64,000 nucleotides of DNA from Tremella fuciformis (lineage: Eukaryota > Basidiomycota > Tremellomycetes > Tremellales > Tremellaceae). The stretch is taken from NCBI GenBank assembly GCA_032768795.1, contig CP136497.1, positions 1,056,501 through 1,120,500 on the forward strand, in the 5' to 3' direction. The position numbers and the translations under genes are program-made. This document shows positions 21,460-33,259 of this stretch, piece after piece (position 1 is the first letter of the stretch; the number at the start of each line of letters is the position of its first letter). Under the pieces are notes generated by a model. The model worked only from the letters and a program-made list of their open reading frames with translations. It did not search any database and was not told where the DNA came from.

Positions 21460-23871
21460 ATGGCGACCAAACGACCAGGTCCGGGATCCTTCATGAGGAA
21501 GAGTATGTTTGAAGTGCTCAATAGCGGCGGTCCCGAAGAAGAAGAGGTGACGGAGGAGGAACAGGCTGAAGAAGCTCCATCGGCCGGGTCAGCTCAGCAT
21601 ATGAGTCCTGACGTTGGAAATGTTGACGCGTTAGCCCGAGCATTCCGCCCCCTTCAGCGCCCGGCCCAGGCCTCTCCAAGTCGGCGAAGAAGCGCCAAGC
21701 GAAATTGGCCAAGGCATCGACCTCGAATGCAACAGAAGAGCATTCTGCTTCTGAAGTGACTACGATACATGAGGCATCGGTGGCCAAGCCCTCTGAAGTT
21801 ACGGCAACCATCACCGACATTGATGAGGCAACGGCAAAGCCCGCAGGTCTCATAAATGGGCATAGCAACGGGGATATCGAGACTCCAGTCGTTAGGCCGG
21901 ACGAGGATGTGTCAAAAGAAGGGCCATCTTTGGAGGCACTTGCCGCCAAGCCTGCCATAGCGACCTCTCCGGCTGCTAGTCCGGCTGTCAAGACGTCCCC
22001 ACCTACAAAAACCCTCAAGTCCTCCTTCGACCCGGAGCTGCCCTCTTCCCTCCCTACGCCCTCAAGCTCTGCTCTACCAGAAAATAGGAAGCGCAAGGCC
22101 CCCCAGGACTTCACGCCCGCTGGGCATAGTAGTCCCAAGTCTCTCGCAAGTCCTAACAAGCTGGGCGTCAAATTCGAGGATGGGGTTACCGCTGGTCAGG
22201 GTGTTGAAGGCGAGAAGACAATACCGGCCTCTAAAGTGCCGGCGAAGCATCAAAATGCGGTGGAGAGGACAATCTGGACCTTCATCATGATTGGAGGCTT
22301 CATCAGTGGGTCAAGCCAAACTGGACCGGCTGCTGACTACGTCTCAGCTTTGCTCTGTCTAGGACACCCGTACATGATACTGCTCGTGCTGCTGTGTCAG
22401 ACTTTGGTCTACAAGGAAGTCACGGCTTTGTTCGAGCTTCGAGACTGTGAGTATTTGTTGCCAATGCTGCAATACCTGGCTCATCCTGTCAGACGGTTCT
22501 GCGAAGTCTAGCGACAACCCAGATGATAGGGATAAATGGAGCAAGACGCTGAACTGGTGAGCATGAGGACAAATGTCTCAGATGCTCATGTGTCAGGTAT
22601 TTCTTTGTCGTAACAAACTACTTCCTCTACGGAGAATCCATCATCTATTACTTCAAACACATCGTCTTCGTTGACCGTCACTTTATCCCATTCGCCCGAA
22701 ATCACCGTTTCATCAGTTTCATGATGTATGTGGTCGGTAAGTTCGGTGGCGCCTGTAGCGCCGTCGCAGCTAATTTTCTAGGCTTCATGGGCTTTGTCGC
22801 GAACCTACAGCGACAATATCTTCGACAGCAATTTGCACTTTTCTGCTGGGTACACATCAGCTTGCTCTTGATCGTAGTTTCAAGGTGAGCTCTCGTACTC
22901 GTGCGACGGAAGTGTGCTGAGTCGCTCAGTCACTTTATCGTCAACAATATTCTGGAGGGCCATATCTGGTTCTTCGTTCCGGCTTCTCTGGTCATCTGCA
23001 ATGACGTTATGGCTTACGTCTGTGGTAAGTCTGGAAGATTTGACCGTTCTCAATTGACATGAACAGGAAAAATGTTTGGCCGCACCCCTTTGATCAAGTT
23101 GAGTCCGAAAAAGACTGTTGAAGGGTTCGTGGGCGCGTTCATTTGCACCCTCATTTTCGGCCTTGCTGTGAGTCCAATGTTGCCACTCCACGACTGGTCT
23201 GACGCGCAAGTGGGGCACATTCTTCATGCGATTCCCTTACATGACGTGTCCGGCCAGTGATCTCGGCACAAACGTTTTCTCGCACGTCAGCTGCAAGCCG
23301 AATCCCGTATTCGTGTGGAGAGATTTCGTGTTCACCGGTCCAGCCCGCTCCATCCTCCAGACCATCGTAGGTCCTCATCTCATGCGGTAGCCAGTCGAGC
23401 AAAGCTCATCATTAGCTCGGGCGCACCCCGCCAAGCATCCCTTATGCACCGTTTCAGATCCATGTACTGGTGATGGCTACATTCGCATCTCTGGTCGCTC
23501 CATTCGGCGGCTTCTTCGCGTCGGGCTTCAAGCGAGCATTCAATATCAAGGATTTCGGGCACTCCATTCCTGGCCACGGGGGCATGACGGACCGCATGGA
23601 CTGCCAGTGAGTCCGATTTGTCGACGTTCTTTGTTCGCTGAGACGCTGTAGGTTCATGATGGGACTGTTCTCCTATGTCTACTACAGTTCTTTGATCAGG
23701 GTACGTTCGGTCGTTAAGTTCTTCAAATCGTAGCTAATCCGCCAGATTCAGAATGTCACCGTTGGATCGATCATGCAAGCAGTCGCCACCTCACTGACTA
23801 CGGCGGAACAACTTGAGCTTTTCGCGGATTTGAAAAGATACTTGGATGGGCAGGGTATCCGGGTCAAGTGA
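21460..23871 (+). CDS. CDS1: Phosphatidate cytidylyltransferase (CDP-diacylglycerol synthase)
   Basis: ER membrane enzyme making CDP-diacylglycerol from phosphatidic acid and CTP, the branch point to phosphatidylinositol, phosphatidylserine and cardiolipin. It begins [20 protein letters not shown] with a ~190-residue disordered N-terminus; a 55-nt GTCAGC intron near 21,588-21,642 restores the frame to [20 protein letters not shown]. Multiple membrane segments follow, e.g. [19 protein letters not shown] and [19 protein letters not shown]. The catalytic block [20 protein letters not shown] leads to [14 protein letters not shown] and the signature [20 protein letters not shown] continuing GMTDRMD. 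It ends GQGIRVK, TGA 23869-23871. About ten introns; intact. Confidence 0.95.
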
Positions 23872-24259
23872 GATATGACCAGACCAGCATGAGGAGCTGC
23901 GAGAAGAGGGGCGATACTTGATGACACCTTGAGGGGAAGGAGTGGGAAGCATAGAGTCCATCAAGGGGAAGGTTGAGGGGAGAAAAGTAGGACAATTCGC
24001 ATGTGGCTAGCGCATCCATCACACATGAGACTGAAGCAATGACCATCGAGATCTACACTCGACTCTGTGCATGCATGTTGATGAAAAGTGATTCGAGGGC
24101 GAGGGAGGGCGAGGGAAAAAGAAACGACGACGCGTCAAAACCCTCTTTGATGATGTTGACAGCATCATCTTCTATCGCCTCATCAAAGTACATTCGGCCA
24201 TGAGTAGCCTCGTCCAGCTGTCACAAGCATAACACTGGCTGGCTCGTGGGTGCAATCCT
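23872..24259. other. Intergenic, tandem genes
   Basis: About 390 bp between CDS1 and the next plus-strand gene. No feature was recognised. Confidence 0.45.
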
Positions 24260-25006
24260 ATGCCCACCGAACCGCTCCCTTTGCTTCACGCGCTGCTCTC
24301 GGTCTTGGACATTCCAGTCCACCCCCGGTCACTCAGCAGCGTTTCGCCTTCGCTACTACTGCTCATCCTCGAGACACTCATCGACACGCGCCTCGGTCTC
24401 TCGGAGGAGGCGCGATCCTGCCAGACCTTTGCGGACGAGGTAGCCGTCGTCAAGTGCGTTCTGGGGGTGCTGGCCGACGACCTGCTCGGCATCGATCTCG
24501 GTATCATACGTCCGCGCGACGTCGTGCGCGGCTCAGAGCAGCAGTTGGCGATTCTCATCATGGCATTTGCCGTCTTGGCGAAACGCTCCGGCATGCGGCT
24601 CGTTGTCCGAGATCGAGAGCGCACCACGAGCCGCGAGGAGAGCTTGGACTGGTCGGCCGAGTTGGCGGATATGCCTGCCATGCCGCAGCTGCCCGAACCT
24701 CTCTCGCCGGACAGCTCCTTCTCGCCGGTATTGACGAGCTCGGCGCGATTCGCAGATCAGCGCTATGATGTATTTGGGGACACTCTCATACATGACAAGG
24801 GCAGAATGAGCGAATCAGATGGGATTACGCCCCGCTCCCAGCAGCGCAAAGAGGAGCCAAGGATAAATGGCGACCATCTCACGACCCGCAAATCTCAGGA
24901 TCACCCACGAAGAGAGTCTTCGCCACCATCTACTCGCACGAGTGCACATCCAAAAACGATTCTGGAAAACATTATGGACGAATTCGGCCTCGGAGCTGGC
25001 AGCTGA
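24260..25006 (+). CDS. Conserved-looking intronless protein of unknown function (helical N-terminal domain, DUF5745-like)
   Basis: A 248-codon uninterrupted frame starting MPTEPLPLLHALLSVLDIPV, unusual here because its neighbours carry many introns. The first ~115 residues form an amphipathic, helix-rich domain (LLLLILETLIDTRLGLSEEA, then VAVVKCVLGVLADDLLGIDL). The domain resembles the fungal DUF5745 region, which has a calponin-homology-like appearance, but I could not verify this. The rest is polar and probably disordered, ending in a short predicted helix KTILENIMDEFGLGAGS, possibly a binding motif. It is convergent with the ALKBH6-like gene, with 47 bp between stops. No function is proposed. 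Confidence 0.7.
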   Translation: MPTEPLPLLHALLSVLDIPVHPRSLSSVSPSLLLLILETLIDTRLGLSEEARSCQTFADEVAVVKCVLGVLADDLLGIDLGIIRPRDVVRGSEQQLAILIMAFAVLAKRSGMRLVVRDRERTTSREESLDWSAELADMPAMPQLPEPLSPDSSFSPVLTSSARFADQRYDVFGDTLIHDKGRMSESDGITPRSQQRKEEPRINGDHLTTRKSQDHPRRESSPPSTRTSAHPKTILENIMDEFGLGAGS

Positions 25007-25053
25007 GCCGCGAGAGGCACATCGATACATCAGCACTGGTCGCCCATTATGGC

Positions 25054-26264
25054 CTACAGCCTCTGCATCCGACCGCCCGCCATACTGAAGGCGCCCCCCT
25101 TGAGAACCCTATTGGCATGTCGGAACGTCAAGCTCGTCCGCGTCCCTCTGGCCTTGGTCCATACACCGCCGTCTAACAGCTTGTCCTGCACTTCGGCATC
25201 GCCCAGAAGGTCCGCGTTCGCTATGATTTCTCCCTCAACCTTCACCTCGGCAGCCGGGGCAGTCGGTGCCGTGATCTTATCGGTTTCGCGCTCCGTCACG
25301 CCGTGCAGATGAGATGTGTACAAGGAACTCGAGAGGATGAGCAACGAGCGAGGCATGAGCAGCAGATGGGCCAATGGAATGGCCGCTATTGGTCGGCCAC
25401 CTGATTCCTCCTCGTCTGGAGGCGTGCTGGCGGTCATGGGAGGCGAAGGAGATGTCGTAGAGAGGTAGTGATGGATGTCAAGGACCGTATGAGATCCCAG
25501 TGATACTGTCGCTACCAGAGGCTTGAAGGCCGGCCCGTCCTCATGGGGCTGTTTGATCAGGCTGTGGGCTTGAAGGAATCTCGAGAAGCGCTTACGGAGA
25601 TCCCTTGGCCCGCTCGATACTCGTTGACCAGCACTTGATTCACTCCCAGCACATGCTCGTTGTCCGGCGAGGGAATGGTTCCTCCGAGTGCAAAGTCGAT
25701 GAAGGCCTCGAGTCGTTTGATGATATCGGGACTACGAACATGAGTCAGGCGGCCGAGGGAACTCAAGCTATCTGCTCACAATGTCGTTAAGAATTCTGGT
25801 AGAGGTTCCGGTATAAGAACCCCTTTCTTGGTCACATTGCCGCCTTAGACAGCATCAGCATCACCTTGGGACTTGTGGACCGCGCTCTCACCCCAGTAAT
25901 GAAGCCTAAGATATCAGGCCCGTCTCACATCCTATCCGGCTAACGCTTACCTACGCCCAGAGGGGACCGTCCTCCATTTGGGTCGGGGTGTCTCTGAGAT
26001 CTAGCGTTCAGCACATGGCCAGTGCGAGATTGAATCCCGCCTCACTCTGTCTAGGAGATACTGCTCCTCATCGGCCGTGATGAAATCTGGAACACTGCAG
26101 GTCAGCAGAGGAAGGTTGCTAGGGCGGCACAATGAGCACTAGTAAGCTGCTGGTGGGATACCCTTGATGCGAAAGTGCTCGATGGGCGGAAACGAGACAT
26201 CTCGTGCGGCGTCGTGCTCGTTCGGCGTGGGTATATCCTCGGGCAGAGACAGTGCGATGGGCAT
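25054..26264 (-). CDS. ALKBH6: AlkB-like 2-oxoglutarate/Fe(II) dioxygenase, ALKBH6 type
   Basis: Member of the AlkB family of oxidative demethylases; ALKBH6 orthologues have no firmly established substrate. The chosen start MPIALSLPEDIPTP (ATG complementary to 26262-26264) leads to IEHFRIKGIPPAAYYVPDFI and TADEEQYLLDR after splicing. Later exons give LHYWG..., IPSPDNEHVLGVNQVLVNEY and the iron-binding PHEDGPAFKPLVATVSLGSH (HxD). The distal part has TSHLHGVTERETDK (second His) and GTRTSLTFRHANRVLKGGAF (2-oxoglutarate-binding Arg). An in-frame extension upstream (MHDIYVVLFCLSF...) is possible but looks like 5' leader. About six introns. All catalytic residues are present. Confidence 0.88.
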
Positions 26265-26481
26265 GTTGCGTGTTGAGACGAGTGAGAGTGAGGTCGATGT
26301 AAAGGGGGAGCCCATTCTGGGTTGGATCACCTCCATCTCAATGATCGAGTCTCTCTCCTTCATCCGACCTATGAACAAGCACGAAAAGCTCAGGCAAAAC
26401 AGTACAACATAGATGTCATGCATGACAGGCCACCGCAAACCCCACTACACGATCCAAGAACCGCACACAATCCCTCTAGAT

Positions 26482-27247
26482 TCAACGTCGGTTGCGCCTC
26501 TGATCATCGTCACCAGCTGCCCCGTCGTCGTGGAATAGCCACTCGAGTCCCGACGCTTTTGCCAGAGCTGTCTTGACATAATCCTGAACCACGTCCTGCC
26601 ATCCAACCTGTCCGTCCGATCCGTCCAAGCCAGTCGCAGAGTGGAACAGTGACGACAGGAAATCGCTACTGTCTGCGCTCGTCGCCGTCTTGGAGCGCTT
26701 CTTCTTCTTGCTGCTCCTCGTGCGCGAAGAGATGGGATCGCTCTCCGAGCCGAAGAATGATCTCGCACCCGCTGCGCCTCGTCTTCTACTTCCTCGGCTG
26801 GACGTTGTCGAGTCCGAGCCGAAGAGACCGGCCAGAGAAGCTAGTCCAGGCATTCCATTCCCTGCTCCTCCTCCTCCTTCGAGTCCTGCCCAGTGCTTGA
26901 CGGCGTCAAAAACGTCCTCCATGCTCCCTTGTCCCGAGGCCGACATGACCCATGCGAGAATGCCTATGACGGGGCCGATGCGCATGGCGAATCTCAGGAA
27001 TCGTGAAAAGTAGCCAATGACCCCGGCGATGGTGGTCCAGACAATGTAGAACGCCAAGAGCACGATGATCCACCAGGCATACGGCGCGATGACTCGTAGG
27101 ACCGGCAAGAAGGACGTTGGGCGGGCGAGCGAAGGCGGGTTGAGGAAGATGGCCTGAAGATCGGGAGGAAGATACCCGAGTACATGGTGTAGCACGGCGC
27201 TGGACGATGAGCAGAGGCATACGTCGAGCTGGCACGACTTACTCCAT
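26482..27247 (-). CDS. Apq12-like nuclear envelope/ER membrane protein
   Basis: The membrane region WWIIVLLAFYIVWTTIAGVI plus RFAMRIGPVIGILAWVMSAS gives two adjacent hydrophobic hairpin segments, as in Apq12-family proteins that act in nuclear pore assembly and membrane lipid homeostasis. The family call is by resemblance only. The start is a tiny first exon, ATG GA (complement 27243-27247), spliced over a 43-nt GTAAGT intron to AVLHHVLGYLPPDLQAIF. The large second exon has no further intron. The tail is low-complexity and basic (SRTRSSKKKKRSKTATSADS), then a possible helix. The stop is at 26482. It is transcribed divergently from the SUR7/PalI-like gene. Confidence 0.6.
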
Positions 27248-27627
27248 AGTCAGATGTGGTGTTTCGAGAGCTCGGGTAAGTTACACGAGTGAAGTTCCAG
27301 CAATGCTCTTGCCGCCAACATGTTGGACGTCACCAGAACAGGTACATTACGTAAACCAAGAAGATTGTCCTGACAATCGGCCTGAGAGACCGTCTACTCT
27401 GGAGGTTACTGTACTTGTGCATGTATGCAGTCTGAGAGACGCGCTGGATCGAAACAGCTCTGCATGCGAGTCTCCTCTCCAACGTCCATTGTGCCGACCG
27501 TTTCACCTCCACATGACATCCTTTGGAGAAAGCTCCCCACTCCCGCTGTCTCTACCTTGACCGGGCCACCGCCGTCCTCACCCAGCGACTTTGACGCCCT
27601 GACACTCGACATTCACTGCCATACGCA
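27248..27627. promoter_or_regulatory. Divergent intergenic region
   Basis: About 380 bp between two divergent genes, so both promoters should lie here. No specific site was recognised. Confidence 0.45.
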
Positions 27628-29135
27628 ATGTCGTCCAGCAGAAAGAAGTCCGAGCGGCAAGGCTCGACCAGCTCTCAACGCACCTCTACTTCGCGCTCGT
27701 CCAGGCAAGGTTCGACCACAAAACAGGGGAGTGGCAGCGGACCCCTCCGTGCTGAACGCAAGCCCACATTGAAAGATCTCGAAGATGTCCTATACGAGAT
27801 TGACGTACACGGCGGGACCGAGGTCCCTCTCGATTCCCCTCCACCATATCAAGCTCGTCCTCCCCAAGAGCGGGCACCAGACATTGCACCAAAGCCGCCT
27901 AAGCCCACCGAGAAGTCAAAGACAGGCTCTGCTTCTCGCATTCTATGGCCAATGGCTATGGGCGTACCACTTCTGGTTGCGGGAGGCCTGATGTTCTTCG
28001 CTACCTGTTCTGACTCGTACTGGCGATCCAAGCTCAGTAACATCAGTATCAAGGTTTCAACTGATATATTTGAGGCCTTGACAGAAGCCGCTGGGAAGCT
28101 GGAAGATGACAATGACCAGAGTAGCAATACACAAACCAGACGTGCAGAAGTCATGGCTGCCGTCGGCCTTCCAGCAAATTCGACCATTGCAGGCTCCCTC
28201 ATGCTTGACATGTGGGGATGGTGTTTGAGCCCGTCAGACGATACCAGGTGAGGTGCCTCTGCACCAACAACGCTCGTCGAGCCTGACGTGTCCAGCCCTA
28301 CCTGCTCGGATCTCAGTCCTTTCGGTGCTGTGAAAGAGCTCGTCGAAACCGCTGCCTTGTCGTGAGCCGATCGCATGGCTGATCCGTGTCTGCTTATGGG
28401 TCAGATCAGGCACCTTCACAGCTACCGCCTTCGGGACTGCTCTGATCAACGGTCTTGTCATGAACGGATTTGGTCAGTATCTCGTTGGGATCGCATGTTG
28501 CAGGCCTGACGAACGAGCGATGATTTTTGTCCTGCTTGCGGTCGTCGCTGTCGGTTTATACTGCTGGAGGAGGTATCACAAGCGAGACGATATGGTCAGT
28601 GGCTCGACGACTCCTACATCTTTGCCAAGAAGTGACGAGTCAGGCAGAAGCAGGATGGTTCCAGCATGGTTCATTGATCGTCGGTGGAATGATGTGTACC
28701 ATCGCGGTGAGCTGGTCGGCTGGCGGCCACGGCTCCATCTCATGAGCAGTATATCCTGGACAGAAGTCTCGTCAACAATCTGTCTTCCAACCTCAAAGGG
28801 TACACTGTCATCACCGGGTGGGTCAATTGTTGAGGTGAAGATGAATAGACTAATCAGCAACTAGCCCCGGATCCATCATCACCGGCACCTCGGCGCTTCT
28901 GGTCTCAATCTCATTCGTGCTGACCTTTGTTCCGAGTATGCGCCGTAAGCTGAAACGCCGTCGTCAGAGTGTACGACGATTCAACGACATGGGGGATCTG
29001 GAGCGAGAGGTTCAAGGAGGAGTGACGCTAGACGAGGTATCCGAGGTAATCGAGCGAGGTGAACACAGAGGGTTTGGCGGTCGAAAGGGACGTAAACTAG
29101 GTAGATCGTGCAGGAAAGTGCGCGATAGGGCGTAG
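27628..29135 (+). CDS. SUR7/PalI-like four-span membrane protein; C-terminus supplied by a Helitron insertion
   Basis: Starts MSSSRKKSERQGSTSSQRTS with a basic Ser-rich cytosolic N-terminus. The first membrane span is ILWPMAMGVPLLVAGGLMFF, followed by an external loop with the claudin/SUR7-type W-G-W-C ... C pattern (LDMWGWCLSPSDD, then SPTCSDLSPFG after splicing). Further spans are GTFTATAFGTALINGLVM, AMIFVLLAVVAVGLYCW and SIITGTSALLVSISFVLTFV. The cytosolic tail is basic. SUR7/PalI proteins organise plasma membrane domains or pH signalling; the class is inferred from topology and the WC motif. The last 12 codons (LGRSCRKVRDRA) and the TAG at 29133-29135 lie inside the Helitron-like element, so the native C-terminus has been replaced. 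Confidence 0.6.
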
Positions 29136-29779
29136 CTCGTTATTTCAATTCTTTTTTAGCTCTGAATTTCTAATCAGGTATTCAAGTTATTGGTTCTCAG
29201 GCAATTTGGAAAACCTAATGCAATTCCTTGTTCTTTGGTTCCGTTAGACATGGGGGGGTGGGACACCCCCCCAAGACCCCCCCTTGCGCCTAGCGGCGCA
29301 GCCATCGCAGCCCTTACGGGTCAAGCATCCGGCAAAGCCGGATGTACTGTAGAACATTGATTAGTTGCAAGCTAAAGCACTTCATCAAGAGATGCGCAAG
29401 TGCTTGTTGGGCATGCTAGGCTGATCAGATGATCATAGGCATGCCAAGCTGGTCACAGGGGCTATGTCACAGCTGCCACCTGGCAAGCCTATTGCAGTCT
29501 TGTCAGACTTGCGCTATTGTAACCATTTTGGTGCAATGATAGGGCAGGGTATGGCAGTAGCTATGTAGGCGATTGGTTCTGCTACAGAGATCATTCCATG
29601 CATCAGCCTCATGCATAGATCTTTATTCTCTGATGAAAGGCAATTTGGCAAGGACACAATGCATATTAGGATTGTGCTGATGAAATCAGAATGGCCGGAA
29701 TTTTCTTATTTAATTCCCCCATTTACCGTTTTCGTTCCAGGGACACCCGCAGAAATTCGCCCCGTAAGAGCTACGCTGA
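29097..29779 (-). mobile_element. Non-autonomous Helitron-like element, copy 1
   Basis: A 683-bp element nearly identical to 45,323-46,005 but in opposite orientation. Read on the minus strand it starts TCAGCGTAGC and ends ATCTACCTAG, i.e. 5' TC and 3' CTAG; it is flanked by A before and T after, with no target duplication. A short imperfect hairpin (ATCG...CGAT) lies about 8 nt before the CTAG end. Inside is a run of G/C tracts forming a hairpin (GGGGGGGTGGGACACCCCCC) and a perfect ATCCGGCAAAGCCGGAT hairpin. No Rep/helicase is encoded. Confidence 0.85.
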
Positions 29780-30257
29780 TCACGCACGTTGGATTCAGCC
29801 GATCAAGAGGAAGAAAAGACCAGACGATCACGACGAGACAAGCATCGCCAACGACGTCGACATGGTACTCGATAAGTAGTGGGGGTGTATATGCATGCCC
29901 AGAGGTGAAGAGAGTAGGGCCGACCTGGGGAAGTCGGGGTGCACACGGATTTAATGCATCGGCACTCGGAATGTCCGGGCCGTTTCATCAACTTACACGG
30001 TGGAAAACATAAAGGACCCTGAAGCCGAACGCCTTTCTCTGTAGCTTGCTCCCCCCAATTTCCGTTCTTTCTCTGGCTTCTTTCCGACCCAGACTTTACT
30101 TTTCTATCACTTGCAGGCTCACCCCGAGCATCTTCACATCCTCTCTCCCTCTCACTCGTTCGTGCTCTTTGTCGCGAAGGCGTTCACTTGCCAAGGTGGG
30201 AGCGGGACGATGTTCGAACTACCATCTCATAGCTGACACCCCCCTCAGCCATTCATC
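29780..30257. promoter_or_regulatory. Promoter region of transketolase
   Basis: About 480 bp upstream of TKL1. A long CT-rich stretch at about 30,035-30,165 is typical of highly expressed fungal housekeeping promoters. Nothing else was recognised. Confidence 0.5.
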
Positions 30258-33005
30258 ATGTCTTCCGCCGGCTTCACCGATGCCGATGTGCAGGCCGTCA
30301 AGTGAGTGGCTGGCTGGTCTGGTCTGGTCTGGTCTGCGAACAACGACGGTGGGGAAGGATATCTGACTGGGCAGCAACATCCGTATCCTCGCTGCGGATG
30401 TCGTCGGCAAGGTACGCCCTCAGCAGCAAAGCTGTTAGCCGAGCAAAGCTGACCCGATGTGCAGGCCAACTCGGGTCACCCCGGTGCCCCCATGGTGAGT
30501 GCATTTCCTATGCCAAGAACAGATCAAGTATCACTGACAGGCAGGGAATGGCGCCGGTCGCCCACGTCCTCTGGACTCGCTTCCTCACATACAGCTCGAA
30601 AAACTCGAAATGGTGGAACCGAGACCGCTTCGTCCTTTCTAACGGTCACGCGTGAGTCACCGCCGTCGAAGGGATGCAGTGCTCACCAAGAACAGCTGCG
30701 CTTTGCAGTACATCCTCCTCCACCTCGCCGGCTTCAAAGTCACCATGGACGACCTCAAGCAGTTCCGTCAGATGAACTCCATCACCCCCGGCCACCCCGA
30801 GGCTCACGTTACCGACGGCATCGAGGTGACCACTGGCCCCCTCGGCCAAGGCCAGTCCAGCACCCTCCTTTTGTCTGCTTTGCTGACGAACAGGTGTCTC
30901 CAACGCCGTTGGTCTCGCCATTGCCCAGGCTCACTTGGGTGCCACCTTCAACAAGGACGGCTTCCCTGTCATTGACAACAAGATCTACTGTGAGCATGAC
31001 ATTGCTGCCTGTATGCCAGGCAGCTGACACCTCGGGCTTCCTCGGTGATGGTTGTCTTCAGGAGGGTGTCGCTTCCGAAGCCATGTCTTTGGCGGGGTGA
31101 GCCCAAGTGTGTTTACTCTATTCGATCTCGCTCATCATCACAGTCACCTCAAATTGAGCAACCTCATTGCCATCTACGACGACAACAGTGAGATCAGCTA
31201 CTGGCAGGACGAACGCCTGTGTCTGACTAGTAACAGAAATCACCATTGACGGCTCCACCGATGTCTCCTTCACCGAGGATGTCGAGGCACGATGCCGCTC
31301 GTATGGCTGGAATGTCCTCCACGTTGAGCGCGGAAACGAGTCAATCCCTTTCATCGCCCTCTCGATCACGACTGACCAGCAGTGACCTTGCCTCAATCCA
31401 GGGCGCCCTCTCCGAGGCCAAGAACAACACAACCGGACCCACCATCATCAACCTCAAGACCATCATCGGTTACGGGTCTTTGAACGAGGGCACATACGGC
31501 GTACACGGCTCTCGTATGATTTTCACACCATCACCCTATTCCTCGAGCTGACACAGCAGCCCTGAAAGCCGATGATCTCATTCAGCTCAAGAAGAAGGCT
31601 GGCTTCAACCCGGACGCCAAGTTCGAAGTCCTCTCTGGTACCACTGAATGCTACGCAGCCGCCGCAGCTCGAGGTGCAAAGGCCGAAGCCGAGTGGAACG
31701 AGCTGTTCAAGGCATACTCCGCCAAATACCCCGAAGAGGCTGCCGAGCTCTCGCGCCGAATGGAGGGACGTCTCCCGGAAGGTTGGGAGAAGGCTTTGCC
31801 CACATACTCGACATCCGACCCTGCCATCGCCAGCCGAAAGCTGTCTGAGACTGTCATCAACAAACTTGCTGAGACTCTCCCAGAGCTCATGGGCGGCTCT
31901 GCCGACTTGACCTCCTCCAACCTTACCCGATGGAAGGGCGCCGTCGACTTCCAGCACCCGTCCACCGGTCTCGGCACATATGCTGGGCGATACATCCGCT
32001 TCGGTGTGCGCGAGCACGCCATGGTAGCCATTTCCAACGGTATGGCTGCTTACGGCGGTGTCATTCCGTTCAACGCCACTTTCCTCAACTTCGTGTCGTA
32101 CGCTGCCGGTGCTGTTAGGCTTTCTGCCCTGTCCCACTTCCGTGTTCTTAACGTCGCCACTCACGACTCGATCGGTCTCGGTGAGGACGGACCCACTCAC
32201 CAGCCCGTTGAGACGGCTGCATGGCTCCGTGCCCTGCCCAACCTTGCTTTCTGGCGTCCTGCCGACGGCAACGAGACCTCTGCTTCTTACCTCGTGGCCA
32301 TCATGTCCCAGCACACCCCCTCTGTTTTCGCCCTCTCCCGTCAAAACGCGAGTTTTCCTTTGTTGGGCTTCATCCGTCTTTTGCTCACTGTCTAGCTTCC
32401 CCAGCTCGCCGGATCCACGATCGAAAAGGCATCCAAGGGTGGTTATGTTCTTGAGGAGATCGAGAACGGTCGGCCTTTTCTGAGAAGATCCTGTTGTCTT
32501 TTACTGATGTATTCTAGCCGATCTCACAATCGCATCGACTGGTTCCGAGGTTGGCCTTTGTGTCGCGGCCGCTCAGCAGCTGCAGAGCAAGGGTCTCAAA
32601 GTCCGAATCGTCTCGCTGCCCTGTATCGAGGTCTTCGTATGTTGAGTTCACATCCTCAAGAGCATTGCGTCTAACAGGACAGCAAGCCCAGGACAAGGCA
32701 TACAAGCTGAGCGTACTGCCTTCCGGTGCCCCGGTGCTGTCCGTTGAGGCATACTCCACCTTCGGTTGGGGCAGCTTGAGTCACGAGCACCTCGGTCTCA
32801 AGGCCTGGGGTGCCTCGGCACCATTCGACCAGGTCTACGCCAAGGTGAGTAGCCGGGACGAGTGAGACGCGCACGCTGACTTGTCCAGTTCGGTCTGACC
32901 CCCGAGGGCATCGCCGAAAAGGCCGAGAAGGTTGTTGCATTCTACAAGAAGCGCGGTCAACCCGTTTTCTCGCCCCTCATCTCTGCGCTGGACGACATTG
33001 AGTAG
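30258..33005 (+). CDS. TKL1: Transketolase
   Basis: Thiamine-diphosphate enzyme of the pentose phosphate pathway that transfers two-carbon units between sugar phosphates. Exon 1 is [15 protein letters not shown]; later exons give [41 protein letters not shown] and [11 protein letters not shown]. The ThDP motif follows in [20 protein letters not shown] and [20 protein letters not shown]. The second half has [18 protein letters not shown] (catalytic Glu) and [20 protein letters not shown]. It ends [17 protein letters not shown] 33003-33005. One intron (32348-32395) has a GC donor (AAC|GCGAGT) and must be removed to reach [20 protein letters not shown]. About thirteen introns; the gene is intact. 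Confidence 0.95.
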
Positions 33006-33259
33006 ATCAGAGTGATAGAGTGATAATTGGGTGTTGATTGAGGCCGCCTGTGCAGCATATAGACTCTGGCGATGACCATGCATGGTTTGGGCACCTCGTG
33101 TCTGTGTGATGAGATGAAACCCGACCTCCACTTTACGTCTCCACCCTAAATGCGCAACGCTACTTCGGTCATGCGTCCACCAGGTGTCTATATTCCCTTC
33201 GCTACCCGGCTCGTGACGTCTACGTGTGCTCTGACACAAGCTCAGCGCAGCGAGTGAAT

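Noticed and set aside
29250..29290. G/C-tract hairpin as a transcription terminator
   Set aside because: It lies inside the mobile element and is repeated in copy 2; eukaryotic termination does not use such hairpins.
29611..29780. ORF MHRSLFSDERQFGKDTMHIR shared with 45279-45491
   Set aside because: Shared only because both lie in the two Helitron-like copies; no Rep/helicase or other domain, so not a gene.
30600..32400. Multiple overlapping ORFs in TKL1 suggesting frameshifts
   Set aside because: All frame changes are explained by introns, one of them GC-AG; the assembled protein has all transketolase blocks.
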